Origin: Bacteroidales bacterium UBA1181
GTDB taxonomy: Bacteria; Bacteroidota; Bacteroidia; Bacteroidales; Paludibacteraceae
NCBI GenBank assembly: GCA_002310215.1
Contig: DBYR01000005.1
Span: 87,178 to 151,177, forward strand
Length of the DNA: 64,000 nt
Direction of reading: 5' to 3'
Below, piece after piece: positions 51,901-59,084 of this stretch. The notes below the pieces were generated by a model. It made no database searches, was not told the origin of the DNA, and saw only the letters and a list, made by a program, of their open reading frames with translations. The position numbers were made by a program, and so were the translations under genes. The number at the start of each line of letters is the position of its first letter. The stretch's first letter is position 1.

Positions 51901-52320
51901 AATATACTGAAAATCAAACAAGAGCAACAAAAGGTCATCCTCCAACGAACGATGACGAACAAGGTGAAGAACGCAATGGATAATACCCAACAGGAAGAAT
52001 CGATCCACCCGTTCCTGCAAGCCTTCGCTGATGTGGTCAGAAGTAAATACCAGGACAGCGAGACCTCGCCCGACTCCCTGGCCTCGGCCCTCATGGTAAG
52101 TAAGCCGACAATGAATAGGAAAATCAAGTCGCTGACAGGCAAGACGCCGATGGAATGGGTGATGGAATATAGGCTCAACAAGGCTCTCCAGCTATTGCAA
52201 GACCATTACGACGAAAAAAACATATCGGAGGTGGCCTATGAGGTAGGCTTCACCGACCCATCCTATTTCTCGAAAAAATTCAAGGACCACTTTGGCCTCC
52301 TGCCTTCTCAGGTAAACTAA
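48991..52320 (+). CDS. Hybrid two-component-type regulator lacking the kinase ATPase domain
   Basis: The 1109-residue protein has a signal peptide, a two-component regulator propeller (residues 30-660, motifs such as FLWLGTDFGLDRFDG and RFWLGSINQLSVYD), a Y_Y_Y domain (about 680-755), one membrane helix (about 765-787) and a cytoplasmic part. After a HisKA-like HDLHNPL (His near 822) it passes directly into a receiver domain (about 860-975; phospho-Asp candidate 909 in IIVCDMES, Lys 958 in MSKPFN) and an AraC-type HTH (about 1005-1109). The HATPase domain of ordinary HTCS regulators is absent. The adjacent esterase gene is the likely target. Start 48991 follows the hairpin. Confidence 0.85.
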   Translation: MRRIALILWMFIFFMESYASMGSKAHVRFNHFTTESGLSSNLIFAMDQDSSGFLWLGTDFGLDRFDGRLFKHFRKDKYPDMHREDLYYVECMDGGVYVGSFSGTLQKYDRKTDGFLDLMPAELDTLGYSQIKGVQCASDGTRYLFTNERVFRYDSQHKCFNSKFHAFDSLQSPFISFLHIDNDNRFWLGSINQLSVYDTNGHTLKVFNEEHDHCGFVTGIVPVEKNRWIVTFLSNRVWIVEYQDESFRIWEEIRLPFNSVNKMLRGRNGRYWFATDGDGLWFADSITKGTTFTEVVPTNAPTDGLRKIYSIIESEDGTIWLGTQNSGLWSLNMDDHSTILYSKDYGFPHSACTSFTEDGQGNILVGSDGNGVYSVSPDFREIKQYHLPCDNVLGVNSTHEGIYVSTWGGGLYLLSPSGTSAPVSYKPDFNPTKIFFHVCETADNTIWACSANDDPYLKRGDEAWRRIPLKDADNPDLESKWTTRVISASGKSCWIISTNLLWLFDGATPHVVHPEIYASKSHNPFVVVDADRDEEGNLFVLSNHGILRFSADNLAMDTLSFMPKDSYRIIRRDDNGNFWVASANGIFSFDYHRQTYSRLPGNYPDLFYYKSSYKDSNGRLYFGTAEGFYSFDPKNIAPDTLIQHLSFAELYVSKEKISGDDPLIKGGDLSDLKALELKYGMTDVDLHVDLVDHSYREKATLRYRLKGLTDSWTPVDEKRVISFNYIPTGHYTLEVEAFRSNAGNPLKRIELTINVLPPWWSTWWFRTILLLITGSLLFIPLHKKIIRLKKEKALLKDEIDEQTALLEKTRHERQKLIHALTHDLHNPLFAVVGGSPSITEETTTEEIVELVIDKALLDDNLLLLIGTDPETNEGIKNMLSNYIHVKETLDWDEALESMEMLAPDIIVCDMESARKGEMTRMLSSEGLKHIPVLFVSDKNEETDRLLGLIYGAVDFMSKPFNQLELLLKLTNILKIKQEQQKVILQRTMTNKVKNAMDNTQQEESIHPFLQAFADVVRSKYQDSETSPDSLASALMVSKPTMNRKIKSLTGKTPMEWVMEYRLNKALQLLQDHYDEKNISEVAYEVGFTDPSYFSKKFKDHFGLLPSQVN

Positions 52321-52343
52321 ATAGGGCGGACAGATTTTATGTG

Positions 52344-53183
52344 TTAGTTCAATTGGATATGGCGCACCGAAATCTCTTCCGAAAGGAAGATGGAGGCGGA
52401 TTTCTTGAACTTCTCTACCGATTCAGTCGTCAGGAATTGGCAAGAACCACCTTTTGTCAGAAGCGTTTCCATGGATTGGTGGCGACGAAGGTAATCCTCC
52501 AAGCTGGCAGCGACAATCGCCCCCTGCGAAATGATTCGGATGTGCGCAGGCAGATATTTCCTAATCTTCGGCAACAACAATGGGTAATGCGTGCAACCCA
52601 AGATCACCGTGTCGATCTCTTTGTCCATAGCCAAAAGTTGGTCCACATACTTCTTCACGAAATAGTCCGCGCCCTCCGAATCATACTCGGAGTTCTCCAC
52701 CAATGGCACCCAAAGCGGGCAGGGCACGCAGGATATTTTTATGTCCGGGAAGAGTTTATGGATTTCTATCGGATACGACTCCGACTGTACCGTACCGATG
52801 GTGGCGAAAAGACCTACGTGACGGGTTTGGGTGCAATCACCGATCTGTTCGATGGTAGGCCGGATAACGCCCAAGACACGACGCTCAGGGTTCCACACCG
52901 GCAAGTCCGTCATCTGAATCGATTTCAGCGCCTTGGCTGAAGCTGTATTACAACCAAGGATGACAAGCGGGCAGCCCAATTCAAAGAGTTTCTCGGTGCA
53001 TTGGCGGGTATATTCATAGACAACGTCGAAAGAACGTGTGCCATACGGTGTGCGTGCGTTATCGCCCAAATAGAGGTAATCATACTCGGGCAAACGCTTC
53101 CGGATCTCCGAGAGGATGGTCAAACCACCATAGCCGGAGTCAAAAACGCCAATCGGACCAGATTGATTAGGGAACTGCGCCAT
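52344..53183 (-). CDS. murI: Glutamate racemase
   Basis: MurI makes D-glutamate for peptidoglycan. The 279-residue enzyme has the two catalytic Cys regions GCNTASAKAL near residue 78 and GCTHYPLLLP near 187, and IGVFDSGYGGLTI near residue 11. Its length is typical. It sits at the 3' side of the ompH-bamA-uppS block and is preceded by a terminator at 53204. Confidence 0.95.
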   Translation of the reverse strand: MAQFPNQSGPIGVFDSGYGGLTILSEIRKRLPEYDYLYLGDNARTPYGTRSFDVVYEYTRQCTEKLFELGCPLVILGCNTASAKALKSIQMTDLPVWNPERRVLGVIRPTIEQIGDCTQTRHVGLFATIGTVQSESYPIEIHKLFPDIKISCVPCPLWVPLVENSEYDSEGADYFVKKYVDQLLAMDKEIDTVILGCTHYPLLLPKIRKYLPAHIRIISQGAIVAASLEDYLRRHQSMETLLTKGGSCQFLTTESVEKFKKSASIFLSEEISVRHIQLN

Positions 53184-53203
53184 GTCATTTAGGTTTAAGA
53201 CAA

Positions 53204-53231
53204 AAAAAGAGGACAGAAACGTCCTCTTTTT
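53204..53231. terminator. Terminator between ompH and murI
   Basis: AAAAAGAGGAC (53204-53214) and GTCCTCTTTTT (53221-53231) are perfect complements around a six-base loop, with A and T runs at both ends, so it can act in either direction. It ends the ompH transcript on the minus strand. Confidence 0.85.
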
Positions 53232-53250
53232 ATTGCCTATGGATTATAAA

Positions 53251-53757
53251 TTACTTAATACCCAATTTCTTCTTCAGCAATGGAGTGACATCAATTGCGT
53301 CAGCAGACTTGTATAGCAAAGTATTCAAATCGTAGATGTAGAGGAATCCATTCTCGGCGCCAACCTCCTCGATAGCCTTACGCAACTTCTCGCGGATAGG
53401 AGCTTGCAACTCCTCCTGCTTTTGTTGCAGCAACGTTTGAGCTTGTTGGTAGTACGTTTGAACCTTCTGTTGGATCGTTTGGAGTTCCTCCATCCTGTTC
53501 TTCTTGATGGCGTCATCCCACTTCGCTTCACCATCCTTGTACTCCATCAGTTTACGGTTATATTCATCCTCCATTCTCTTAATCTCACCCTCATGTTGAG
53601 TGGCGAGGTCCTTCAGGGATGTCTCGATTTGGGTGACTTCAGGCATAGCGAGGAATAAAGTTTGAACGTCTAAGTAACCCAATTTAATTTGAGTGTTTTG
53701 TGCCATACCAAAAGCAGGCATGGCCAAGAATAATAAAGCGATTAATTTTTTGTACAT
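53251..53757 (-). CDS. OmpH/Skp-family periplasmic chaperone (second copy)
   Basis: The 168-residue protein has a signal peptide (ALLFLAMPAFGMAQ), then the Skp layout: IKLGYLDVQTLFLAMPEV, a long coiled helix pair (about 50-125) and a terminal strand. Skp escorts unfolded outer-membrane proteins to BamA. A second homologue lies just upstream. Its promoter (53797-53826) overlaps the end of that gene. Confidence 0.88.
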   Translation of the reverse strand: MYKKLIALLFLAMPAFGMAQNTQIKLGYLDVQTLFLAMPEVTQIETSLKDLATQHEGEIKRMEDEYNRKLMEYKDGEAKWDDAIKKNRMEELQTIQQKVQTYYQQAQTLLQQKQEELQAPIREKLRKAIEEVGAENGFLYIYDLNTLLYKSADAIDVTPLLKKKLGIK

Positions 53758-53796
53758 AATATTTACATTAAAGATTTTTCTAAATTTTTACGGGTG

Positions 53797-53826
53797 CGAA
53801 GTTACAAATTATTTTGCATATCCCAA
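53797..53826 (-). promoter_or_regulatory. Promoter of the second ompH gene
   Basis: On the minus strand TTG (53826-53824), a 19-base spacer and TAACTTCG (53804-53797). The -33 element lies in the last codons of the upstream ompH gene, so it can be transcribed separately from bamA. Confidence 0.7.
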
Positions 53827-54321
53827 CTTTGTCAGCACTTCATCGCTGATATCCACTTTGACGGAGAAATAGATGAGATTAGAACTGCTGGCCTTGTCAA
53901 GCACAACCGTATAGCCTTTTGTGTCGGAGACATCCTTCACAGCCACGTAAACCTCGTCTTGGATAGGCTTCATCAAACTTTCTCTCTTCTTGTAGAACTC
54001 ACCTTGTGGACCGAAATACTTACGTTTCAGCTCGTTCGCCTCCTTCTCTTTGGCGACAATCTCGTTCTCTTTCTTCACCTTCATCTCGTCGGAGAGGAAA
54101 ACAACCTCCGTTTGGTAGTTCTTGTAAAGGATTTTAGCCTCCTCGTTTTTGGCCTCAACCTCTTTCTGCCATTTTTCGGACACTTGTTTCAACTGCTCAT
54201 TCGCAGACTCGTACATAGGAATATTCTTCAAGATATACTCCATATCGAGCACAGCCACTTTCTGTGCGGAAGCGCAAAGGAAAGCGCCGACCGCTAACAT
54301 TGTCATAATCAGTTTTTTCAT
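53809..54321 (-). CDS. OmpH/Skp-family periplasmic chaperone (first copy)
   Basis: ATG 54321 (MKKLIMTMLAVGAFLCASAQ) gives 170 residues beginning directly with the signal peptide; an ATG three codons upstream (54330) is also in frame. The mature protein begins KVAVLDMEYILKNIPMYE and continues with the coiled helices typical of Skp. It lies 38 bases after the bamA stop and should be co-transcribed with it. It is a diverged duplicate of the next gene. Confidence 0.88.
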   Translation of the reverse strand: MKKLIMTMLAVGAFLCASAQKVAVLDMEYILKNIPMYESANEQLKQVSEKWQKEVEAKNEEAKILYKNYQTEVVFLSDEMKVKKENEIVAKEKEANELKRKYFGPQGEFYKKRESLMKPIQDEVYVAVKDVSDTKGYTVVLDKASSSNLIYFSVKVDISDEVLTKLGYAK

Positions 54322-54358
54322 ATTCGTCATGTATTAATAACAATTATATCATCTAAGA

Positions 54359-57049
54359 TTAAAACTCCTGTCCGATCACGAAGTGGAATTGGTTTGCGCC
54401 TCCCATTCCTTTCGTCAAATCGAATCCATATCCCCAATCGACGCCGATCAGACCTATCATCGGCAGGAAAAGGCGGGCGCCGAGACCTGCGGATCGTTTC
54501 AGGTTGAATGGATTAAAGTCGGAGAAGTTACGCCAAGAGTTGCCTGCGTCGGCGAAGCCCAGCACATATATTGTTGTGGTGGATTCGAGCATCAGTGGAT
54601 AACGTAATTCCAGTGACAGTCTGGAATATATATTGCCGGCGAATTTACCCGAGTATGGATCCCTTGGTGTCAATGCCCCATTGTCGTATCCACGCACCTT
54701 GATGGCCGTCTGCGCGTATGTGTAGCTGGACCCCGTCATACCGTCTCCTCCCACATAGTAACGCTCGAACGGAGAGCGCCTATATGAATCATAGTATCCT
54801 AAGAAGCCGTATTCCGCACGGGTCATCAACACTAATTTCTGGTTGGACGACAGTGGCGTGAAGGTTTGAGCCTTGAATTCAGTCTTGTAGTATTCTACCC
54901 AACGGAACAATTCCTGTTGCATCTCCAGATATTCGTCATCCGAAAGGCCCCTATGTGTTTCGTTGGCGCTTCCCTCGCGGTAACGGTCCACCAACGAATT
55001 GATTCTTTTGTTGTCTTTGAAGATGGAATAAGGAGGCGTGAGTTGCAGCATCAGGGAGAGTTTCGATCCCCTTCTCGGATAGTAAGGATTATCTATCGAA
55101 TTACGGCTCCATGTTGCGGCTATGCTCAAGTTGTTAGATGTACCGTCCGAAATCTCCAACGCGTTCCAGTCTTGCAGTGAATAGTGGCGGTAGGAGAGTT
55201 CCCAATACATGGAGAAGTAGTCGTCCGGCCAGTCCATGCGTTTGCCTATACCGACGGATCCACCTAATGTGATGATGTGTCGTTTCGGATCCACGGCGGC
55301 GTTATAGGCCTGGTAGGAGTTGTCGAAAAGCATGCTGTTGTAGTAGCTGTCCGTGTAGTTCTTGCTTATGCCCGATTGCTTAGCCCAGTAGAAGGATGTG
55401 GAGAGGGAAGTCGGTTTCTTGCCTCCTAACCATGGTTCTGTGAATCCGATGCTGGCGGACGAGTAATATTGCGCATTTGTCGAGAAGGAGAGGGATAGGC
55501 TTTGCCCATCACCTTCCGGCAACGGCCGGTATGCCTCCTTGTTAAAGATATTACGGATGGAGAAGTTGGAGAATCGCAGTCCAAGAGATCCTGTCACGCC
55601 GGTCTGCCCCCAACCGAATGAGAGCTCTACCTGGTCGTTCTTCTTCTGCTCCAGGTTGTATACGATGTCCACTGTGCCATTCTCCGGGTTTGGCTCAGGG
55701 CGGATATCCATTTTCTCAGGGTTGAATTGGCCTGTCGCCGCCAACTCACGGGCGGAACGTTGCAGGTTCGTTTTGCTGAATAGTTCGCCAGGCTTCGTGC
55801 GTAACTCGCGGCGGATCACATTCTCGTAGATTGAATGGTTCCCCTTGATGACCACATTGTTGATGACTGCCTGTTGGCCCTCGTAGATGCGCATCTCCAG
55901 GTCGATGGAGTCTCCCTCCACTTTCGTTTCCACTGGGTCTACGTTAAAGAAGAGATAACCATTGTCCAAATAGAGGTTGGACATGGCATCGTCGTCCACC
56001 ATCAGCCTGTTGTTCAGCAACTTCTGATTGTACACATCCCCTTTTTTGATTCCAAGGGCGGCGGAAAGCACCTCACTTGAATAGATTGTGTTCCCCACCC
56101 AATAGATGTTGCGGAAGTAGTATTTCTTGCCCTCTTCGAAGTTCATGTAGACGTCCACGCGGTTCTCCTTGTATTCGACTACGCTATCGCTGATCAGACG
56201 GGCGTCACGGAATCCGAACTCGTTGAATTTCTCTATCGCCAATCCCTTGTCGTTCGCATATTCGGCATCAATGAATTTCTTCGATTTAAAGATGTTGATC
56301 AGTTTGCGTTCCTTGGTTTTCTTCATGCCGAATTTCACTTTGGACTCCTTCATGTTCTCCAGACCTGACATGTAGATGCGGTGCACTTTCACCTTGTCGC
56401 GTCTTTCGATTTCTATGTTAACCACGACGAAACCCTTCTTGTTTTGGTCGTCCCTTACATTTATCTCCACTTCTGCGTTACGGTATCCGTCTCCGCTTAG
56501 ATGCTTGCGGATGGCCTCCTTTGTACGGGCGATCAGATTCGGGGTCACGATGCCGTTTTTCTTCAGTTCGATCGCACCCAAGATGTCTTCTTTCTTTTTC
56601 TCTTTTACGCCTGACACGTTGATTTCCGATATGCGTTCCCTCGCTGTCAGGTCTATTCTTAGCCAAACGCTGTCACCCTTTATTTTTTCGGCATATATCT
56701 TCGCGTCGGAGAAGAGTCCTTGTTTCCAGAACCGTTTTACGGCCTTGGTGATTTGCTCTCCCGGCACTTTCACTTTGTCGCCCACTTTCAAGCGGGAATA
56801 GCCAATGAGGACCGCTCTGTCGTAACTCTCGGCGCCTGACACGTCGATGTTGGCGATTGTATACTCTTTGGCGGTGGATGTGTATGAGATAAAAGAATCT
56901 TCCCCAGTCGCGGAAGAGGTGGCCAGCGTGTCGCTTTGGCTTTGGTGTAGCGTATCCGAAGGAGTGGCGTTCATGCCCACGCCACGTACTGTGGCATTCG
57001 CGATAATTGGGGAAAGGGACAATATACAGATATAGAAAAATTTCCTCAT
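54359..57049 (-). CDS. bamA: Outer-membrane protein assembly factor BamA
   Basis: BamA inserts beta-barrels into the outer membrane. The 896-residue protein has a signal peptide (about residues 1-19), an N-terminal polar linker, five POTRA-like repeats (about 60-480; for example ITKAVKRFWKQGLFSDAKIY and VEINVRDDQNKKGFVVVNIE) and a C-terminal barrel with a last strand HFVIGQEF ending in Phe. It is longer than Escherichia coli BamA (810). It is followed by the two Skp genes and preceded by uppS. Confidence 0.95.
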   Translation of the reverse strand: MRKFFYICILSLSPIIANATVRGVGMNATPSDTLHQSQSDTLATSSATGEDSFISYTSTAKEYTIANIDVSGAESYDRAVLIGYSRLKVGDKVKVPGEQITKAVKRFWKQGLFSDAKIYAEKIKGDSVWLRIDLTARERISEINVSGVKEKKKEDILGAIELKKNGIVTPNLIARTKEAIRKHLSGDGYRNAEVEINVRDDQNKKGFVVVNIEIERRDKVKVHRIYMSGLENMKESKVKFGMKKTKERKLINIFKSKKFIDAEYANDKGLAIEKFNEFGFRDARLISDSVVEYKENRVDVYMNFEEGKKYYFRNIYWVGNTIYSSEVLSAALGIKKGDVYNQKLLNNRLMVDDDAMSNLYLDNGYLFFNVDPVETKVEGDSIDLEMRIYEGQQAVINNVVIKGNHSIYENVIRRELRTKPGELFSKTNLQRSARELAATGQFNPEKMDIRPEPNPENGTVDIVYNLEQKKNDQVELSFGWGQTGVTGSLGLRFSNFSIRNIFNKEAYRPLPEGDGQSLSLSFSTNAQYYSSASIGFTEPWLGGKKPTSLSTSFYWAKQSGISKNYTDSYYNSMLFDNSYQAYNAAVDPKRHIITLGGSVGIGKRMDWPDDYFSMYWELSYRHYSLQDWNALEISDGTSNNLSIAATWSRNSIDNPYYPRRGSKLSLMLQLTPPYSIFKDNKRINSLVDRYREGSANETHRGLSDDEYLEMQQELFRWVEYYKTEFKAQTFTPLSSNQKLVLMTRAEYGFLGYYDSYRRSPFERYYVGGDGMTGSSYTYAQTAIKVRGYDNGALTPRDPYSGKFAGNIYSRLSLELRYPLMLESTTTIYVLGFADAGNSWRNFSDFNPFNLKRSAGLGARLFLPMIGLIGVDWGYGFDLTKGMGGANQFHFVIGQEF

Positions 57050-57058
57050 GACAACAAA

Positions 57059-57799
57059 CTATGACAATTGTTCACTTGTTTTGCCGAATCGTCTTTCCCT
57101 CTTTTGGTAATCGATGATTGCCTCGAAGAATTGCTCTTTTTTGAACTCTGGCCAGCTGACCGGAGTGAAATAGAGTTCTGAATAAGACAGTTGCCACATT
57201 AGGAAGTTGCTGATTCGCAGCTCTCCGCTTGTCCTTACGAGCAGGTCTGGGTCTGGAATGCCCGCTGTCGCGAGATGGTTGGAGAATATTTGTTCGTTAA
57301 TCGCCTCCACATCCAATGCGCCTGTTTTCACCTCCGCGGCGATTCGCTTAGTCGCTTCGACAATTTCCCAGCGGGATGAATAGCTGATGGCGAGGATCAT
57401 GGTCAGCCCTGTGTTCCCCTCTGTCATTTTCTCCGCTTCACTCAAATTTGAAAGTGTCACCTTGGACAATCTGCTCTTGTCGCCGATGACCATTAATCTG
57501 ACATTGTTTTGGGATATTTTCTCGATGTACTTTTTCAGCGCTTCGGAGAGGATCTCCATCAGCGCATTCACTTCCGTATCCGGACGGTTCCAGTTCTCAG
57601 TCGAAAAGGCGTATAAGGTAATGTACTTGACACCCAAGTCTGAGGCGGCCTCCATCACCTTGTCCACAGAGTCCACACCTTCCCGATGTCCGAAAATGCG
57701 GTCTAATCCCTTTGATTTGGCCCAGCGCCCGTTCCCATCCATGATGATGGCCACGTGCTGCGGAATCCTATTCGCGTCGATTTGCTCCTTTAAACCCAT
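57059..57799 (-). CDS. uppS: Undecaprenyl (isoprenyl) diphosphate synthase
   Basis: UppS makes the C55 carrier for peptidoglycan and O-antigen. The 246-residue enzyme has AIIMDGNGRWAKSKG near residue 18 with the catalytic Asp, RIFGHREGV near 36 and YAFSTENWNRP near 65. It is an intact member of the cis-prenyltransferase family. It begins one base after the PorG-like gene and ends nine bases before bamA. Confidence 0.95.
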   Translation of the reverse strand: MGLKEQIDANRIPQHVAIIMDGNGRWAKSKGLDRIFGHREGVDSVDKVMEAASDLGVKYITLYAFSTENWNRPDTEVNALMEILSEALKKYIEKISQNNVRLMVIGDKSRLSKVTLSNLSEAEKMTEGNTGLTMILAISYSSRWEIVEATKRIAAEVKTGALDVEAINEQIFSNHLATAGIPDPDLLVRTSGELRISNFLMWQLSYSELYFTPVSWPEFKKEQFFEAIIDYQKRERRFGKTSEQLS

Positions 57800-57800
57800 A

Positions 57801-58538
57801 TTATTTCCTTAAGACATTGCACCTTGACTTCCTCTTGATGAGGTCCAACGAGATGAAAGCCACCGCACATGTATAATAGTCGTTATTTTTGAATACGTTG
57901 TGTCCCACCCTGTACGGGTCGTTCAGAATCTTGCTGTCGTTGTCCACTACATCGAAGTTGTCGACGAACAACTTGCGCATAGACCACTCGAAGCCTAAAT
58001 TCCACCGCTTCCACAACTTGAATTTGTATCCTACGCCAAATGTCACGTTGAAGGCCAACATGTTACCCCTCCAGTGATCGTAGATGGTTAAGCCTGGACC
58101 AATCAGCACGTATGGGGTGTGCCGTTTTATCTCACGGTCCCAGCTTTCAAACCCATATTTCAGGAAATTGTGTTCGATCTGAATGCCAATGTCCCAGAAT
58201 CTCTGCTCGAAAGCCGCCTGCTGTCCGTTCGGCAAGACATTGTCGAAATTCCGCGTGTCTCCCGAGGTCTTGCCGCGAATGACATCCAACTTCAGGACGC
58301 CCCTGTCGTTGATGAAATAACGCAACAAGCCGCCAAACGCCAAGTGGTTCTCGTAGAATATCTTCGTCGAGTTCGCGTCTCCGTTATAGTACGAACCTCC
58401 GCCAAACAGGCCAAGTTCACCTACGTAACGATCCTGCGCCTGTGCCAAACATGGTGCGATACAGACCATTAGCACAACTAAAAAACGCAGTGCGCTTACT
58501 TCGATTCTATGTTCACGATGCTTCATCTTCTTACTCAA
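57801..58538 (-). CDS. PorG-like DUF6089 beta-barrel protein
   Basis: The 245-residue protein has a signal peptide (LRFLVVLMVCIAPCLAQAQ) followed by an outer-membrane barrel (ELGLFGGGSYYNGDANSTK near residue 42, read as the DUF6089 start). The family is annotated as the type IX secretion component PorG, and I recall that in Porphyromonas gingivalis porG also lies beside uppS. It is the first gene of the reverse envelope block, with uppS following directly. The start at ATG 58538 is one of two close choices (an internal ATG lies four codons in). Confidence 0.8.
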   Translation of the reverse strand: MSKKMKHREHRIEVSALRFLVVLMVCIAPCLAQAQDRYVGELGLFGGGSYYNGDANSTKIFYENHLAFGGLLRYFINDRGVLKLDVIRGKTSGDTRNFDNVLPNGQQAAFEQRFWDIGIQIEHNFLKYGFESWDREIKRHTPYVLIGPGLTIYDHWRGNMLAFNVTFGVGYKFKLWKRWNLGFEWSMRKLFVDNFDVVDNDSKILNDPYRVGHNVFKNNDYYTCAVAFISLDLIKRKSRCNVLRK

Positions 58539-58601
58539 ATTGGTTTTTAGAAAAGAAACGCCAAATCATTTCGGTTATTTTGTTTCCTAACCAAAAACGT
58601 G

Positions 58602-58609
58602 CAAAAATA
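58602..58609 (-). promoter_or_regulatory. -7 box for the PorG-like gene
   Basis: TATTTTTG on the minus strand, 64 bases before ATG 58538. No -33 element at the usual distance. Confidence 0.4.
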
Positions 58610-58738
58610 AGGATTTTTATGATATTGGGGAAACCTGCGCCACGTTTTGTGCTTAAAAATTCATAAAAGTTCCTGCTGCTTTCACTCTTCATTGCGCTAA
58701 ATAGAGTGATGATCCCGAAACAGAACCCCTACCGTCCT

Positions 58739-58817
58739 AAAACAAAGAAGGATGTCATCCCGACATCCCCACCTCGTAATTTTAACCTTAAATCTAATAC
58801 CATGAAAAACACGATGC
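58739..58817 (-). ncRNA. Candidate short leader transcript, module copy 2
   Basis: From TATCTTTG the RNA would start near 58812 on the minus strand. It contains the 33-base block identical to copy 1 (58821-58789) and ends in a perfect hairpin GGATGTC/GACATCC (58769-58751) followed by TTCTTTGTTTT, giving an RNA of about 70 nucleotides. The ATG-led frame diverges from copy 1 after MVLDL, which argues for an RNA rather than a peptide. Inferred only. Confidence 0.5.
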
Positions 58818-58853
58818 AAAGATATGGTTAATTTTTATGTTGTACAACATAAT
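58818..58853 (-). promoter_or_regulatory. Operator palindrome and promoter, module copy 2
   Basis: TTATGTTGTACAACATAA (58836-58853) is a perfect 18-bp palindrome. Within it TTG (58848-58846) lies 20 bases upstream of TATCTTTG (58825-58818), so the palindrome overlaps the -33 element of a good promoter. Confidence 0.75.
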
Positions 58854-58989
58854 TGTAAAATATTTTTCATTTTTAACCTTCTTTCACATTTCATAAATCC
58901 TTTTCTTTCGTCCGATTTAACAGGAGTGAAAAATATGCAGAATTTACACAAAATATGGCGAAAATGTGCGGTTGTCAAATTTTATTTGT

Positions 58990-58997
58990 TATTTTTG
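58990..58997 (+). promoter_or_regulatory. -7 box for mobC
   Basis: TATTTTTG, 87 bases before ATG 59085. The nearest TTG upstream (58972) is 15 bases away, closer than usual. Confidence 0.4.
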
Positions 58998-59084
58998 CAA
59001 AAAAATAAATCATGCGGAAAGATCCTCGCCCTTGCGCATAATGTGCGATATGGGGCGTTGAACGTACGTGCAAAGTGTACTCCT

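Larger units (their letters stand above)
58539..59084. other. Intergenic region between the PorG-like gene and mobC
   Basis: Holds the reverse copy of the promoter-leader module (58739-58853), a probable -7 box for the PorG-like gene (58602-58609) and one for mobC (58990-58997). An upstream in-frame extension of mobC runs through it from 58824 but overlaps these elements and has no homology I can see, so I leave it out of the gene. Confidence 0.65.

Noticed and set aside
58824..59084. An 87-residue N-terminal extension of MobC
   Set aside because: It overlaps the operator, two promoter boxes and an AT-rich stretch, and coupling proteins of this family begin at the MGQDNQDG position.
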